Notes: generated by a model from the letters alone, not told the origin. A stretch of 64,000 bases of DNA from Rhodothermia bacterium (GCA_017303715.1 JAFLBZ010000002.1:62001-126000), one strand, 5' to 3'. Shown: positions 54,286-62,750, counted from the first letter of the stretch. A program made the numbers and translations.

Positions 54286-54608
54286 GGTTTATTTTGCGAT
54301 TGCCCGTTTTATGAATGATTTTCATAGAGCAGATACATGAAGAAAAGCGAGAATATGGTATATAAAAAGACAGTCGGGGAGAAACCATGTTCTCTCGGTC
54401 TGATATAAAGACAGACCTCTCAACTGTTGCACAAATATACTATTCCGCATTGGAAAAAGCAACTGCTTTGCCCTCTGTTGCCTCGCTACCACGAGATACG
54501 CACACAATACACGCCTACCAAATGCAACGACGCGGCAACATGAAAAACGGCAACCATGATGCGTGGCTGCCGTTTTGTATGTTGGAAAATTTCAAAAATA
54601 CAAGTATG
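54286..54608. other. 323-bp intergenic region with repeat copy 2, no gene seen
   Basis: No frame has coding character. The right half carries a roughly 100-base stretch resembling that at 53600-53690, with the identical 31-bp hairpin at 54544-54574. Confidence 0.5.
54544..54574. repeat. 31-bp hairpin direct repeat, copy 2 (terminator-like)
   Basis: Same orientation as copy 1, 885 bp apart. On the minus strand it is followed by TTTTT and lies 34 bp past the stop of the 79-aa membrane-protein gene. Confidence 0.8.
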
Positions 54609-54848
54609 CTAATTAGCATAAGAATTCAAAACCTTTTGAGCAAAATGTAGCCATAACACCAATAGTAAAAAAAATTTCGTATAACGATACTCTTTAACTA
54701 ACGGCTTAATAGATCTACCCTCTAACAAATCGTCATTAATTTTTGAATCAAGGTCAGTTTTCTTAAGCAGGATACGGAATAATTCAAAAGTAATGGCTAT
54801 TAATATTAATATCCATAAGACTTCGAAAAAGGGTTGTAATATTGACAT
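54609..54848 (-). CDS. 79-aa membrane protein, unknown function
   Basis: Two hydrophobic helices, 'FFEVLWILILIAITFELFRILL' (7-28) and 'YTKFFLLLVLWLHFAQKVL' (56-74), flank a short charged loop ('KKTDLDSKINDDLLEGRSIKPLVKEYR'). The AT-rich base composition matches the lipoprotein gene upstream, from which 25 bp separate it, so the two are probably co-transcribed. A terminator-like repeat follows. Too short for family assignment. Confidence 0.5.
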   Translation of the reverse strand: MSILQPFFEVLWILILIAITFELFRILLKKTDLDSKINDDLLEGRSIKPLVKEYRYTKFFLLLVLWLHFAQKVLNSYAN

Positions 54849-54873
54849 CTTGTTGATATTTTAAAATTAAACA

Positions 54874-55623
54874 TTACCACCAATTCATACAATCACCAAA
54901 GGTATAAGTTGCTGCTGCAACTGCAATAACACCTCCTGCTCTTTTAAGAACCACTTTAACAGTACCTGCTAAAGTAGCGCTAGTAATGCTGCCACTTGCA
55001 TATGATGCTGCCAATTCTTTGAGATAATGAATGCCTGCAAAGTCCAAAAGAGTGTCAACTAAACAGTGTAATACATCGGGAGCTGCAACAGCTAAATTAC
55101 TTTCAACAGAGTTTGATGTTTGAGGTGAACAAGCACAATCTCCCATAATTGAATAAACTTCTGCTATAGTAGATGGTTTTAATTCGCTTATTTGATTATT
55201 ACTTGATCGAGTGGTTTCTTTATGCAATTCCAAGCCAAACATAATCATACCAAAAGGAATAAGGTCTGGATCCTTTAATCCTTTCGGAAAATATTCTTTT
55301 GGGTCCAAGTTTAAAGAACTTAAGAATGAAATGGTAGCAATAGCAAGAGGCTCAATTGTTTGCTCTGAAACTTCATTCAGCTTGGCTGTTTTTTGAAGTT
55401 CGGTTTGGGTTTCGTCTTTTTGTAAAACCTCATTTAAAGTTAGACTTGTTCGTTTTAAAGTATTTGCATAATTGACTATGGTTGTGTTAATATCTTCTTT
55501 CTGCTGAATTTGTGCATTTTGTTCCTGAACAGAAACCGTTTGATCACAAGCGGACAAAAATAATACTATAAACAAGGCACTCATAAATTTCACATGAGAC
55601 CACCAATATAGTTTGTTATTCAT
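54874..55623 (-). CDS. AT-rich accessory lipoprotein ending in a Cys/Trp motif, unknown function
   Basis: 249 residues. Hydrophobic segment 12-24 is followed by the lipobox 'LSAC', with Cys26 as lipidation site. A Gln/Asn/Glu-rich helical part follows, then 'GDCACSPQTSNSVESNLAVAAPDVLHCLVDTLLDFAGIHYLKELAASYASGSITSATLAGTVKVVLKRAGG', and the chain ends 'AVAAATYTFGDCMNWW'. The Gly/Ala-rich hydrophobic end with a terminal Cys and two Trp residues recalls small secreted peptides or bacteriocin-like tails, but I recognise no family. Lower GC than the core genes suggests transfer. Upstream of the 79-aa membrane-protein gene. Confidence 0.55.
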   Translation of the reverse strand: MNNKLYWWSHVKFMSALFIVLFLSACDQTVSVQEQNAQIQQKEDINTTIVNYANTLKRTSLTLNEVLQKDETQTELQKTAKLNEVSEQTIEPLAIATISFLSSLNLDPKEYFPKGLKDPDLIPFGMIMFGLELHKETTRSSNNQISELKPSTIAEVYSIMGDCACSPQTSNSVESNLAVAAPDVLHCLVDTLLDFAGIHYLKELAASYASGSITSATLAGTVKVVLKRAGGVIAVAAATYTFGDCMNWW

Positions 55624-55790
55624 AAGGCTCCTCTCTTTAGGGAATAATGGTTGTGAGTATTAAATTACTTTAAACTAGTTGCGTATAAAATAATTCAATC
55701 ATAAAGAAATTTTCCTCTTGAATCTACCTTTATTCAACCCTATCTTTCAACCAATCTACAAACACTTTTAATCTACTATTGACAACCAAT

Positions 55791-56186
55791 ATGTTAAACA
55801 TTGATTTGGAGAAAATCCGCACCATACGCGATGCCAAAGGCTTTTCCTAAGAATACATGGCAGATCAATTAGGGATTAGCAAGACAGCTTACGGAAAGAT
55901 AGAGCGCGGCGAAACCAAAGCAAGTTTACACCGATTAGAGCAAATCGCAAGCGCCTTAGAGTTGTCATTAGAAGAGTTATTGAGTGGTCAAGTCGTTATT
56001 TACAACAGCCAAAATAAGGTCAGTTCCAATTTTCAGACATTTCAATCAAACGACCAAGAAATCATCGTTTTACAACAGAAAATTGCACACCTTGAAGAGA
56101 AAGTAGCGCTTTTGATGCGCGAAAATGAGTTGCAACGTCGGGTGATAGATGGCTTTTTGCCGCCACATGCAAGCAATCGTCCTTAA
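55791..56186 (+). pseudogene. XRE-family HTH regulator with an in-frame ochre stop
   Basis: ATG 55791 begins 'MLNIDLEKIRTIRDAKGFS', then TAA at 55848-55850 (codon 20), then 'EYMADQLGISKTAYGKIERGETKASLHRLEQIASALELSLEELL' in the same frame to 56186. Together these form a complete Cro/CI-type HTH domain; the interrupted position is Gln in the usual 'FSQEYMA' pattern, so one CAA-to-TAA change explains it. An internal ATG at 55857 would lose helix 1. The C-terminal third ('IIVLQQKIAHLEEKVALLMRENELQRRVI') is a coiled coil. Probably a recent pseudogene in the accessory island, or read through. Confidence 0.75.
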
Positions 56187-56259
56187 CGACTTGTTTCTTT
56201 CACTGACAAAGCCCCACGGATTGGCCAAATCTGGCAAGGTTCATCGCGCACGAAAACGT

Positions 56260-56292
56260 AAACTGGCAACCAAGAGAAGTAGTTGCCAGTTT
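56260..56292 (+). terminator. Hairpin terminator after the XRE gene
   Basis: 11-bp perfect stem (AAACTGGCAAC 56260-56270 / GTTGCCAGTTT 56282-56292) with an 11-base loop. It shares the GGCAACCA motif with the two 31-bp repeats. Confidence 0.6.
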
Positions 56293-56344
56293 ATCTGTAT
56301 TTATTTTCTTATCGTTTCAAAAGCTTAAATCCGATCTCGCGGCC

Positions 56345-56542
56345 TTGTCCTTTGAACATAGCCAGATTGATCCAGAGTTGTACAAAGCCCGCAGTGTAAT
56401 CGAACATAGTTTTGCGTGGTTAGATGGATTCAAAAACGTGTTACTCCGCTTTGAAACCAAAGCTCAACATTGGTTTACATGGTTACAGATCGCCTCTTTT
56501 GTAATTTTCGCTCGAAAAATACACGCTAAAACTAAACTCTAG
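56345..56542 (+). pseudogene. IS5-type transposase, C-terminal fragment
   Basis: The product 'ELYKARSVIEHSFAWLDGFKNVLLRFETKAQHWFTWLQIASFVIFARK' matches the end of IS5-group DDE transposases (pattern VIERTFAWLxxFKxLxxRFE), including the conserved C-terminal Glu region. No ATG, no upstream catalytic part and no inverted repeat are visible, so it is a leftover of an insertion sequence. Confidence 0.7.
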
Positions 56543-56628
56543 ACAACTTCGTAAAAAGGTTCTACCAAAAGCGCTACCGATGGATTAAATTGTATTGCTT
56601 TTTTACTCACTCCAAGCGCAAATATTCG

Positions 56629-56973
56629 ATGAATCACAACATCTCAGGAACACCAAAGCCACCCTATTATGCCGTTATTTTTACGAACAGTCTAAAGGCG
56701 AAGCCACAGGGCTACGAGGAAACCGCCCAACGAATGTTGTCCCTTGCCCAAAATCAAGTCGGTTTTTTAGGAATAGAATCGGTACGAGACGGGTTGGGTA
56801 TCTCGGTTTCCTACTGGGAAAGTTTGGACGCGATCCGTGCATGGAAAACACAAACGGAGCATATGCTTGCACAAGAAAAAGGCCGTAGCGACTGGTATGC
56901 CGCCTACAAAGTCCGTATCTGCCTTGTTGAACGAGATTATGGGTTTGGCTTGGATGATCCCTCCGATGTATGA
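56629..56973 (+). CDS. Antibiotic biosynthesis monooxygenase-domain (ABM) protein
   Basis: 114 residues from ATG 56629 ('MNHNISGTPKPPYYAVIFTNSL'). The core 'GYEETAQRMLSLAQNQVGFLGIESVRDGLGISVSYWESLDAIRAWKTQTEHMLAQEKGRSDWYAAYKVRICLVERDYGF' is a dimeric ferredoxin-like ABM domain. Relatives are heme-degrading or quinol-type monooxygenases, but most are uncharacterised. Its 3' end overlaps the end of the convergent NUDIX gene by 37 bp. Confidence 0.88.
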   Translation: MNHNISGTPKPPYYAVIFTNSLKAKPQGYEETAQRMLSLAQNQVGFLGIESVRDGLGISVSYWESLDAIRAWKTQTEHMLAQEKGRSDWYAAYKVRICLVERDYGFGLDDPSDV

Positions 56974-57461
56974 TGCTCCTGAAAAAAACGGACTCCTTGC
57001 CGAAAGCCCGTAGAAAGGTCTTGGTTAAACGCCTCCTGAAGAAACGTGGGGCGGATGTTGTGGTGGTGGAAAGAATCAAAAGAGATATAAGCAGCCTTCT
57101 CCAAAACCTGTTTTTGCAATTCGGGGTCATAGCCTGTCTTTAGTTCGCCGCCCACCTTTTCGCATAAGAAATAATACTCCAACGCATGAAATGGCTTGTT
57201 GATAAACTCGGAAATATAAAGGAGTTTTTCCACCGAGACGTGTAAGCCGGTTTCTTCTTTTATCTCGCGCTTTAGCGCAACTTCCAGCGTTTCCCCAAAT
57301 TCTACGCCCCCACCCGGCGGCATCCAAAAAGGATTTTCATACAAATCACGAAAGGACACCATCAAAAGCGAAGAGGGGTGGTTTGGCGGATCAAGGATGA
57401 GGCCACACACCCGAACGCGAATTCGGTGGCCGTACTTTGTAATAATCTCGGAACGGGGCAT
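56937..57461 (-). CDS. NUDIX hydrolase
   Basis: 174 residues from ATG 57461 ('MPRSEIITKYGHRIRVRVCGLILD'); the frame is open 11 codons further. The NUDIX box is intact: 'GGGVEFGETLEVALKREIKEETGL', with the REx2EE metal-binding Glu residues. The downstream 'HALEYYFLCEKVGGELKTG' is typical of housecleaning pyrophosphatases. The substrate cannot be predicted. Overlaps the convergent ABM gene at its end. Confidence 0.9.
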   Translation of the reverse strand: MPRSEIITKYGHRIRVRVCGLILDPPNHPSSLLMVSFRDLYENPFWMPPGGGVEFGETLEVALKREIKEETGLHVSVEKLLYISEFINKPFHALEYYFLCEKVGGELKTGYDPELQKQVLEKAAYISFDSFHHHNIRPTFLQEAFNQDLSTGFRQGVRFFQEHHTSEGSSKPNP

Positions 57462-57519
57462 GAGGGGCTGTTTTTTGTCTTGGAATATACGCAAAAGCTG
57501 CCGCTCGTAACGTCACTGC

Positions 57520-57681
57520 TCATTCAACGGCAACTTCTCCATAACGTCGTCTAACGCTGTTGCTTTTTGGGATGGTAAAAAAGGCTGTTCGTAAACACCG
57601 AAAAGCATTCTTATTTCCTCCAAACAGATCCACAAATGCTGCTAATTTTAGAATGATGTCATTATCAGAAGACGCACTCAT
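57520..57681 (-). pseudogene. Truncated PIN-like toxin-type fragment
   Basis: From ATG 57681, which overlaps the preceding stop (ATGA), the frame gives 'MSASSDNDIILKLAAFVDLFGG' and ends after 53 residues. The 'DNDIILKLAAF' start resembles the first strand and acidic site of PIN-like proteins, which normally run well over 100 residues, and the rest does not follow the pattern. It looks frameshifted and shortened. Low certainty. Confidence 0.35.
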
Positions 57682-57926
57682 GTGTCTGCCGTCTCCACAA
57701 GATCGCACCCCATAACCTGATCGAGATATTCTACTTTAGATTCGTCCACGAGTGACGAAACGGTAAACTCCAAACGCTTAGCAAGAAGCCACGCCATTTC
57801 CATAACACCACCCGGAGACTCGGTGATTTCATCCTCCCACCATGCAGGCAAGATTCGGGTGCGAATAAAGGATTTTGGATAACCGATCTCCGCCAGTTTA
57901 TTATAGATTTGATTTGCAGTTGTCAT
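57678..57926 (-). CDS. 82-aa HTH/antitoxin-like protein upstream of the PIN-like fragment
   Basis: ATG 57926 has a good GGGAGGGG motif upstream. 'QIYNKLAEIGYPKSFIRTRILPAWWEDEITESPGGVMEMAWLLAKRLEFTVSSLVDES' resembles the N-terminal helical segment found in XRE/ImmA-type antitoxin proteins ('WWDDE...SPAG...A..LA..'). It ends by overlapping the next frame (ATGA). The pair looks like a toxin-antitoxin module in which the toxin is broken. A longer upstream frame (to 58058) is Cys/Lys-rich and not convincing. Confidence 0.5.
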   Translation of the reverse strand: MTTANQIYNKLAEIGYPKSFIRTRILPAWWEDEITESPGGVMEMAWLLAKRLEFTVSSLVDESKVEYLDQVMGCDLVETADT

Positions 57927-58120
57927 CGCCCCCTCCCTGTTTATGCCGGTAAAAGAGATTTTTATATACAAAATCCCGCAGCCTAATCCCAAAAACCACT
58001 TCAAAAGCCTTGTGCAACAAGTCCCATTCGTTTTTTTGGGCAAAGGCTTGCATTTCATACGCCATATCCCGATCTTAGCCCTTTACCTTCAATTCACATA
58101 TTCATAACACTGTGTAGCAG

Positions 58121-59614
58121 ATGACAACAGCGATTGAATCTAGCGCCGGAACCGCTTCCAATGGCGTTTATACCGTAAAAAATTATATCGGTGGGCAATT
58201 TGTAAATGGGACGAAACGGTCTTTAGACATCTTTTCGCCGATAGATGGCACTAAGTTGGGGCAAGTACCGCTTTCCACTTCTGTAGAATTAGATGCGGCA
58301 GTAGCAGCGGCAAAAGCGGCCTTTCCGGAATGGAGTGCAAAAACCATAAAAGACCGTGTACAGGTTTTTTACCGTTATCGGGCACTGTTGGAAGAACACA
58401 TGGCGGAACTCTCGTCACTGATCCAATTGGAGAACGGGAAAACGTTTGAGGAAGCCCGCGCCGAGATCGAAAAAAGCATGGAACTCACCGAATTTGCCTG
58501 CTCACTTCCACAAATGGTGGCAGGGGAAATTATGGAGGTGAGCCGAGGCGTAGAATGTAGGATTGATCAAAAGCCTTTGGGCGTAGTTGCTTCCATTGCG
58601 CCCTTCAATTTCCCACATATGGTTCCGCATTGGACGATACCCAATGCCTTGGTCTTGGGCAATTGCATGATTTTTAAGCCCTCGGAGGTGGTTCCTATTA
58701 CGGCCAACCGCATTGCCGAGATGCTGAAAGAAGCGGGATTGCCAGATGGCGTATTTAATGTGGTCAATGGCGACCGCGAAATTGTAGAAGCCATCTGCGA
58801 CCACAAAGGCATAGAGGCCGTCTCGTTTGTGGGTTCTACCCGCATTGCCAAGGTGGTGTATCGGCGGGCAACAAACAACCTAAAGCGCGCACTCGCTTTG
58901 GGCGGAGCCAAAAACCACCTGATTGTAATGCCAGATGCCCACCCCGATATGACTGCAAGTAACGTAACAGCCTCTATGTCTGGCTGTGCCGGCCAGCGGT
59001 GTATGGCAGCCTCGGCGATGGTGGGCGTGGGAGACATCGAGCATATCATTGAGCGTATTTGCGACGAAGCGCGGAAGGTGGTTCCAGGGGAAAATCTCGG
59101 CTCTGTCATCAGTCTGGCCGCAAAGGAACGAATTGAACGCTACATTACCGAAGCAGAGGCCGCTGGAGCCAAAGTTTTGGTGGATGGCCGCAATGCCGTT
59201 GTTCGGGGTAAAGAAGGCGGTTTTTATGTGGCTCCTACCGTAATAGACCACGTAACGCCCGAAATGGCGATTGCGCAAGAAGAGGTTTTTGGGCCAGTCT
59301 TGGCCATTATGCGCTCCAGTTCCTTAGACGATGCGTTGGCGATTGAAAACGGATCGGACTATGGGAATGCGGCAGCCGTCTTTACACAAAGTGGTGGCAT
59401 TGCTCGTCGGGTGATGGAGCAGGCCAGCGCCGGAATGATTGGCATTAACATTGGCGTACCTGTTCCCCGCGAACCGTTCTCCTTTGGGGGATGGAACGAG
59501 TCTAAGTTTGGCGTGGGCGATATTACAGGCGTCAGTTCTATTGAGTTCTGGACACAGCGCAAAAAAACATCTATTAAATGGAATCCCGAATCACGTACTA
59601 ATTGGATGAGTTGA
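58121..59614 (+). CDS. mmsA: CoA-acylating (methyl)malonate-semialdehyde dehydrogenase
   Basis: 497 residues. Aldehyde dehydrogenase fold of the MmsA group: 'GQVPLSTSVELDAAVAAAKAAFPEWS', 'ASIAPFNFPHMVPHWTIPNALVLGNCMIFKPSE', 'SFVGSTRIAKVVYRRA', and 'GCAGQRCMAAS' with catalytic Cys294. It converts malonate or methylmalonate semialdehyde to acetyl-CoA or propionyl-CoA. With the aminotransferase, permease and dihydropyrimidinase downstream, it most likely finishes pyrimidine-derived beta-alanine or beta-aminoisobutyrate breakdown rather than valine or inositol catabolism. Its TGA overlaps the next ATG (TGATG). Confidence 0.9.
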   Translation: MTTAIESSAGTASNGVYTVKNYIGGQFVNGTKRSLDIFSPIDGTKLGQVPLSTSVELDAAVAAAKAAFPEWSAKTIKDRVQVFYRYRALLEEHMAELSSLIQLENGKTFEEARAEIEKSMELTEFACSLPQMVAGEIMEVSRGVECRIDQKPLGVVASIAPFNFPHMVPHWTIPNALVLGNCMIFKPSEVVPITANRIAEMLKEAGLPDGVFNVVNGDREIVEAICDHKGIEAVSFVGSTRIAKVVYRRATNNLKRALALGGAKNHLIVMPDAHPDMTASNVTASMSGCAGQRCMAASAMVGVGDIEHIIERICDEARKVVPGENLGSVISLAAKERIERYITEAEAAGAKVLVDGRNAVVRGKEGGFYVAPTVIDHVTPEMAIAQEEVFGPVLAIMRSSSLDDALAIENGSDYGNAAAVFTQSGGIARRVMEQASAGMIGINIGVPVPREPFSFGGWNESKFGVGDITGVSSIEFWTQRKKTSIKWNPESRTNWMS

Positions 59615-60951
59615 TGGCAAACGCACAAGAAATCTTACACAATAACCTGAATTACACCCTCTTTTCGTGGTCTAAGCAATCTGGTCTGAACCCGCTTAAC
59701 ATCCAATCGGCGAAAGGAGTTTACCTTTATACCCGTGAGGGCAAGCGCTACATAGACTTCTCCTCCCAACTGATGAACATGAACATCGGACATGGACATC
59801 CGCGAGTAAAAGAGGCGGTGATTCGCCAAATGGACGAGGTGGCTTTTGTACATCCGGGCATGGTCACTGAAGCACGCGGGAAATTAGGTAAAAAATTAGC
59901 CGAGATTACCCCCGGCAATCTCCGAAAAGTACTGTTCACCAATGCCGGCGCCGAGTCTATCGAGAATGCCATTAAGTTTGCAAGACTCTATACCGGACGC
60001 TACAAAGTGGTAACGCTCTACCAAAGCTATCATGGAGCATCATATGGGGCGCTTTCGGCGGGTGGTGACCCACGCGGCATTCCACATGACCAACAAGGCG
60101 TACCGAACATCATTCATGCAGAGAATCCATATTTTTACCGCTGCCCGTGGCACAGCGAAACGCCGGAAGAATGTGCCCAACGTGCCGCCGATCATATGGA
60201 GCGCCTAATCCAATATGAAGGCCCAAACCAAATAGCGGCTGTTTTGTTGGAGGGCGAAAGTGGAACCAGTGGTTGCATCAAATATCCCGCCGGATACATC
60301 CGTAAAATCCGCGAAATCACCGCCAAATATGGCATTTTATTGATTGCAGACGAGGTGATGAGTGGTTTTGGGCGTACCGGAAAATGGTTCGGGATGGATC
60401 ACCACGAGGTCGTGCCAGACATCATGTGTTTTGCCAAAGGACTTACTTGTGGGTACGTACCACTTGGCGGGATGATGGTAACGGAAGAATTGGCCAATGC
60501 CTTTAACGATCGTCCATTGCCACTTGGACTTACCTATTCTGCCCATGCGGTTGCTTGTGCCACTGCAAATGAAGTCCTTTCGATTTACGAAGACGAAAAC
60601 TTGATCGAAAATGCGGCACAAATGGGTCGGTACATCGAGGCTCAAGTAGCCAAATTAAAAGAAAAGCACCCTTCGATCGGAGATTTCCGAAACACAGGAT
60701 TGCTGGGATGCATCGAATTGGTCAAAAACCGCGAGACCAAAGAACCCATGGCGCCCTTTAATGCCAATGCTTCCGAAATGGCGGTGATGAATAAAGTTGC
60801 GGCCAAATTGGGCGAATTGGGGCTATTTACCTTTGTGCGCTGGGGATACATTTTTACGGCTCCACCACTTTGTGTAACCGAAGCCCAAATAGACGAAGGC
60901 TTAGACATCATTTCTAAAGCCATCTCGATCGCTGACGAACACTGTAATTAA
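59614..60951 (+). CDS. Class III aminotransferase, probably for beta-alanine / beta-aminoisobutyrate
   Basis: 445 residues from ATG 59614, coupled to mmsA by TGATG. Class III PLP fold: 'IDFSSQLMNMNIGHGHPRV', 'TNAGAESIENAIKFAR', 'ILLIADEVMSGFGRTGKWF' with Asp246, and 'MCFAKGLTCGYVPLGG' with Schiff-base Lys275. Substrate specificity is inferred from the operon: the enzyme would move the amino group of beta-alanine (from uracil) or beta-aminoisobutyrate (from thymine) to a keto acid, giving the semialdehydes used by the dehydrogenase gene just upstream. Confidence 0.9.
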   Translation: MANAQEILHNNLNYTLFSWSKQSGLNPLNIQSAKGVYLYTREGKRYIDFSSQLMNMNIGHGHPRVKEAVIRQMDEVAFVHPGMVTEARGKLGKKLAEITPGNLRKVLFTNAGAESIENAIKFARLYTGRYKVVTLYQSYHGASYGALSAGGDPRGIPHDQQGVPNIIHAENPYFYRCPWHSETPEECAQRAADHMERLIQYEGPNQIAAVLLEGESGTSGCIKYPAGYIRKIREITAKYGILLIADEVMSGFGRTGKWFGMDHHEVVPDIMCFAKGLTCGYVPLGGMMVTEELANAFNDRPLPLGLTYSAHAVACATANEVLSIYEDENLIENAAQMGRYIEAQVAKLKEKHPSIGDFRNTGLLGCIELVKNRETKEPMAPFNANASEMAVMNKVAAKLGELGLFTFVRWGYIFTAPPLCVTEAQIDEGLDIISKAISIADEHCN

Positions 60952-61025
60952 TCCGTAAAGGGGCACTTCATTGGATGAATCCATAGTAGAAAGCCCCTTT
61001 TCTCTTTTCTATAATCCCTGTTTCT

Positions 61026-62720
61026 ATGTCGCTCCCGTCAGATGTCTTATCGTCGCCGCTTTATAGCGAAGACCTTGCACCCGTCCCGCCGGAAAAACGA
61101 ACTTGGCAAAAGTGGGATTTGGCCGCACTCTGGGTGGGCATGGCCGTTTGTATCCCTACCTATTTACTGGCTTCTTATATGATGCGGGCTGGTCTTAGTT
61201 GGCAAATGTCATTGTTTATTATTGGGTTAGCAAACTTAGTTATTACCATTCCAATGGCTCTGAATGGTGATGCGGGTGTGCGATATGGCATCCCATTTCC
61301 GGTGATTGGTCGGGCGGCATTTGGTACAAAGGGTATTCATTTAGCCGCGTTGGTGCGGGGGTTTGTGGCCTGTGGTTGGTTTGGTGTCCAAACGTGGATC
61401 GGTGGACTTGCCTTTTATTCGATTTGGAATGTGCTGACGGGAAGCGTGGGTACGCCGGAGCTTTCGTTTGGGAAATTTGTGGCGTTTGCGCTCTTTTGGG
61501 TGGTGAATATTTACTTCATCTGGCGTGGGACGGAGAGCATCAAGTGGTTAGAAGACTTCTCTGCGCCCATTTTGATCGTGATTGGTTTGGTTTTCATTTT
61601 TTGGGGCTATCAACAAGGCGGCTCCATGTCCAACGTCCTGCGGGTGAGCGAGCAAATGCAGCAACCCACTGCGGCCTGGACGAAAAAAGCCATTTCATCG
61701 GCCTCCGACGCGGAATTGGTCTTGATACTCCATCCTTTGGAACGTGTTGATGGAACACGCAAGGCAAGGGATTATCGGGTAATGAGGGCAAATGACACCC
61801 CTTTGGCGTGGCAACCAATCCCGCAAAATGCGACAATAACACTTCCGCGTGAATGGCGAGCAGCCACTAACGAACCCAACATAAAGGTCCAATTCCGCAG
61901 TGACAATAGCCAAACCTCGTCGTGGATTACAGCCTTGCAAGAAAAGCCCGATGCAAGTGTTCCCTTCTGGCAATACGTACTTTGGTTTACGGCAATGGTG
62001 GGTTTTTGGGCTACCATGTCCATAAGCATCTCGGACATTACCCGTTTCGCCAAAAGCCAAAAAGACCAAGTTTTAGGGCAATTTATCGGTCTGCCCGGAA
62101 CCATGATTTTTTACTCCTTTGTGGGCATTTTTGTAACCGCCGCCGCACTCATTGCTTTTGAGGAGGTCCTTGTGAGCGAAGATGCGCCTTGGGATCCTGT
62201 CTCGCTGGTAGCCAAGTTCCAAAATCCGGTTGTGGTGGTTTTCGCGCAAGTGGCCATGTTGATCGCCACCCTAAGTACCAATATCGCCGCCAATGTTATT
62301 GCACCAGCAAATGCCATTTCTAACCTCTTCCCGCAAAAAATCAGTTTTCGTATGGGTGGTGTTTTGGCCGGATTACTGGGTGTAGCCTTGTGCCCATGGT
62401 GGTTGATGGATCAAATCAGCTCCATTTTGGTGTTCGTGAGTGGGCTTTTGGGACCAGTTCTCGGCATTTTGCTCTGCGACTATTTTGTGATTCGAAAAAA
62501 ACAACTCGCACTTGCAGACCTTTACCGCGTGGACGGACAGTATGCCTACGGTGGCTCCGGTATTAACTCGGCAGCAATTATTGCACTTTTGGCCGGTATT
62601 TTAGTAGCGCTTTCAGGGTATTGGATTCCGGCATTGGACTTCCTCTATACACTTTCGTGGTTCTCTGGATTTATAGTGGCCTTTGGCGTGTATTATGCCA
62701 TGATGAGAAACCGGAGCTAA
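61026..62720 (+). CDS. NCS1-family nucleobase permease with a large soluble insertion
   Basis: 564 residues; NCS1 proteins usually have about 450-500. Signatures: 'WQKWDLAALWVGMAVCIPTYLLASYM', 'GIPFPVIGRAAFGTKGIHLAALVRGFVACGWFGVQTWIGG', 'SDITRFAK', 'NIAANVIAPANAISNLFP', 'YFVIRKKQL'. Between membrane helices, residues about 212-308 form a hydrophilic, beta-rich segment ('AELVLILHPLERVDGTRKARDYRVMRANDTPLAWQPIPQNATITLPREW') that ordinary NCS1 proteins lack. It would import uracil, thymine, dihydropyrimidine or hydantoin with a cation. Placed between the aminotransferase and dihydropyrimidinase genes. Confidence 0.88.
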   Translation: MSLPSDVLSSPLYSEDLAPVPPEKRTWQKWDLAALWVGMAVCIPTYLLASYMMRAGLSWQMSLFIIGLANLVITIPMALNGDAGVRYGIPFPVIGRAAFGTKGIHLAALVRGFVACGWFGVQTWIGGLAFYSIWNVLTGSVGTPELSFGKFVAFALFWVVNIYFIWRGTESIKWLEDFSAPILIVIGLVFIFWGYQQGGSMSNVLRVSEQMQQPTAAWTKKAISSASDAELVLILHPLERVDGTRKARDYRVMRANDTPLAWQPIPQNATITLPREWRAATNEPNIKVQFRSDNSQTSSWITALQEKPDASVPFWQYVLWFTAMVGFWATMSISISDITRFAKSQKDQVLGQFIGLPGTMIFYSFVGIFVTAAALIAFEEVLVSEDAPWDPVSLVAKFQNPVVVVFAQVAMLIATLSTNIAANVIAPANAISNLFPQKISFRMGGVLAGLLGVALCPWWLMDQISSILVFVSGLLGPVLGILLCDYFVIRKKQLALADLYRVDGQYAYGGSGINSAAIIALLAGILVALSGYWIPALDFLYTLSWFSGFIVAFGVYYAMMRNRS

Positions 62721-62750
62721 GCATTTTTTTCCATTTTAACTTATTGAACC

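Noticed and set aside
53600-54580. Integron attC sites for the repeats around the nucleotidyltransferase pair
   Set aside because: The hairpins are cassette-like, but the RYYYAAC/GTTRRRY boxes are not matched on either strand and no integrase is in view.
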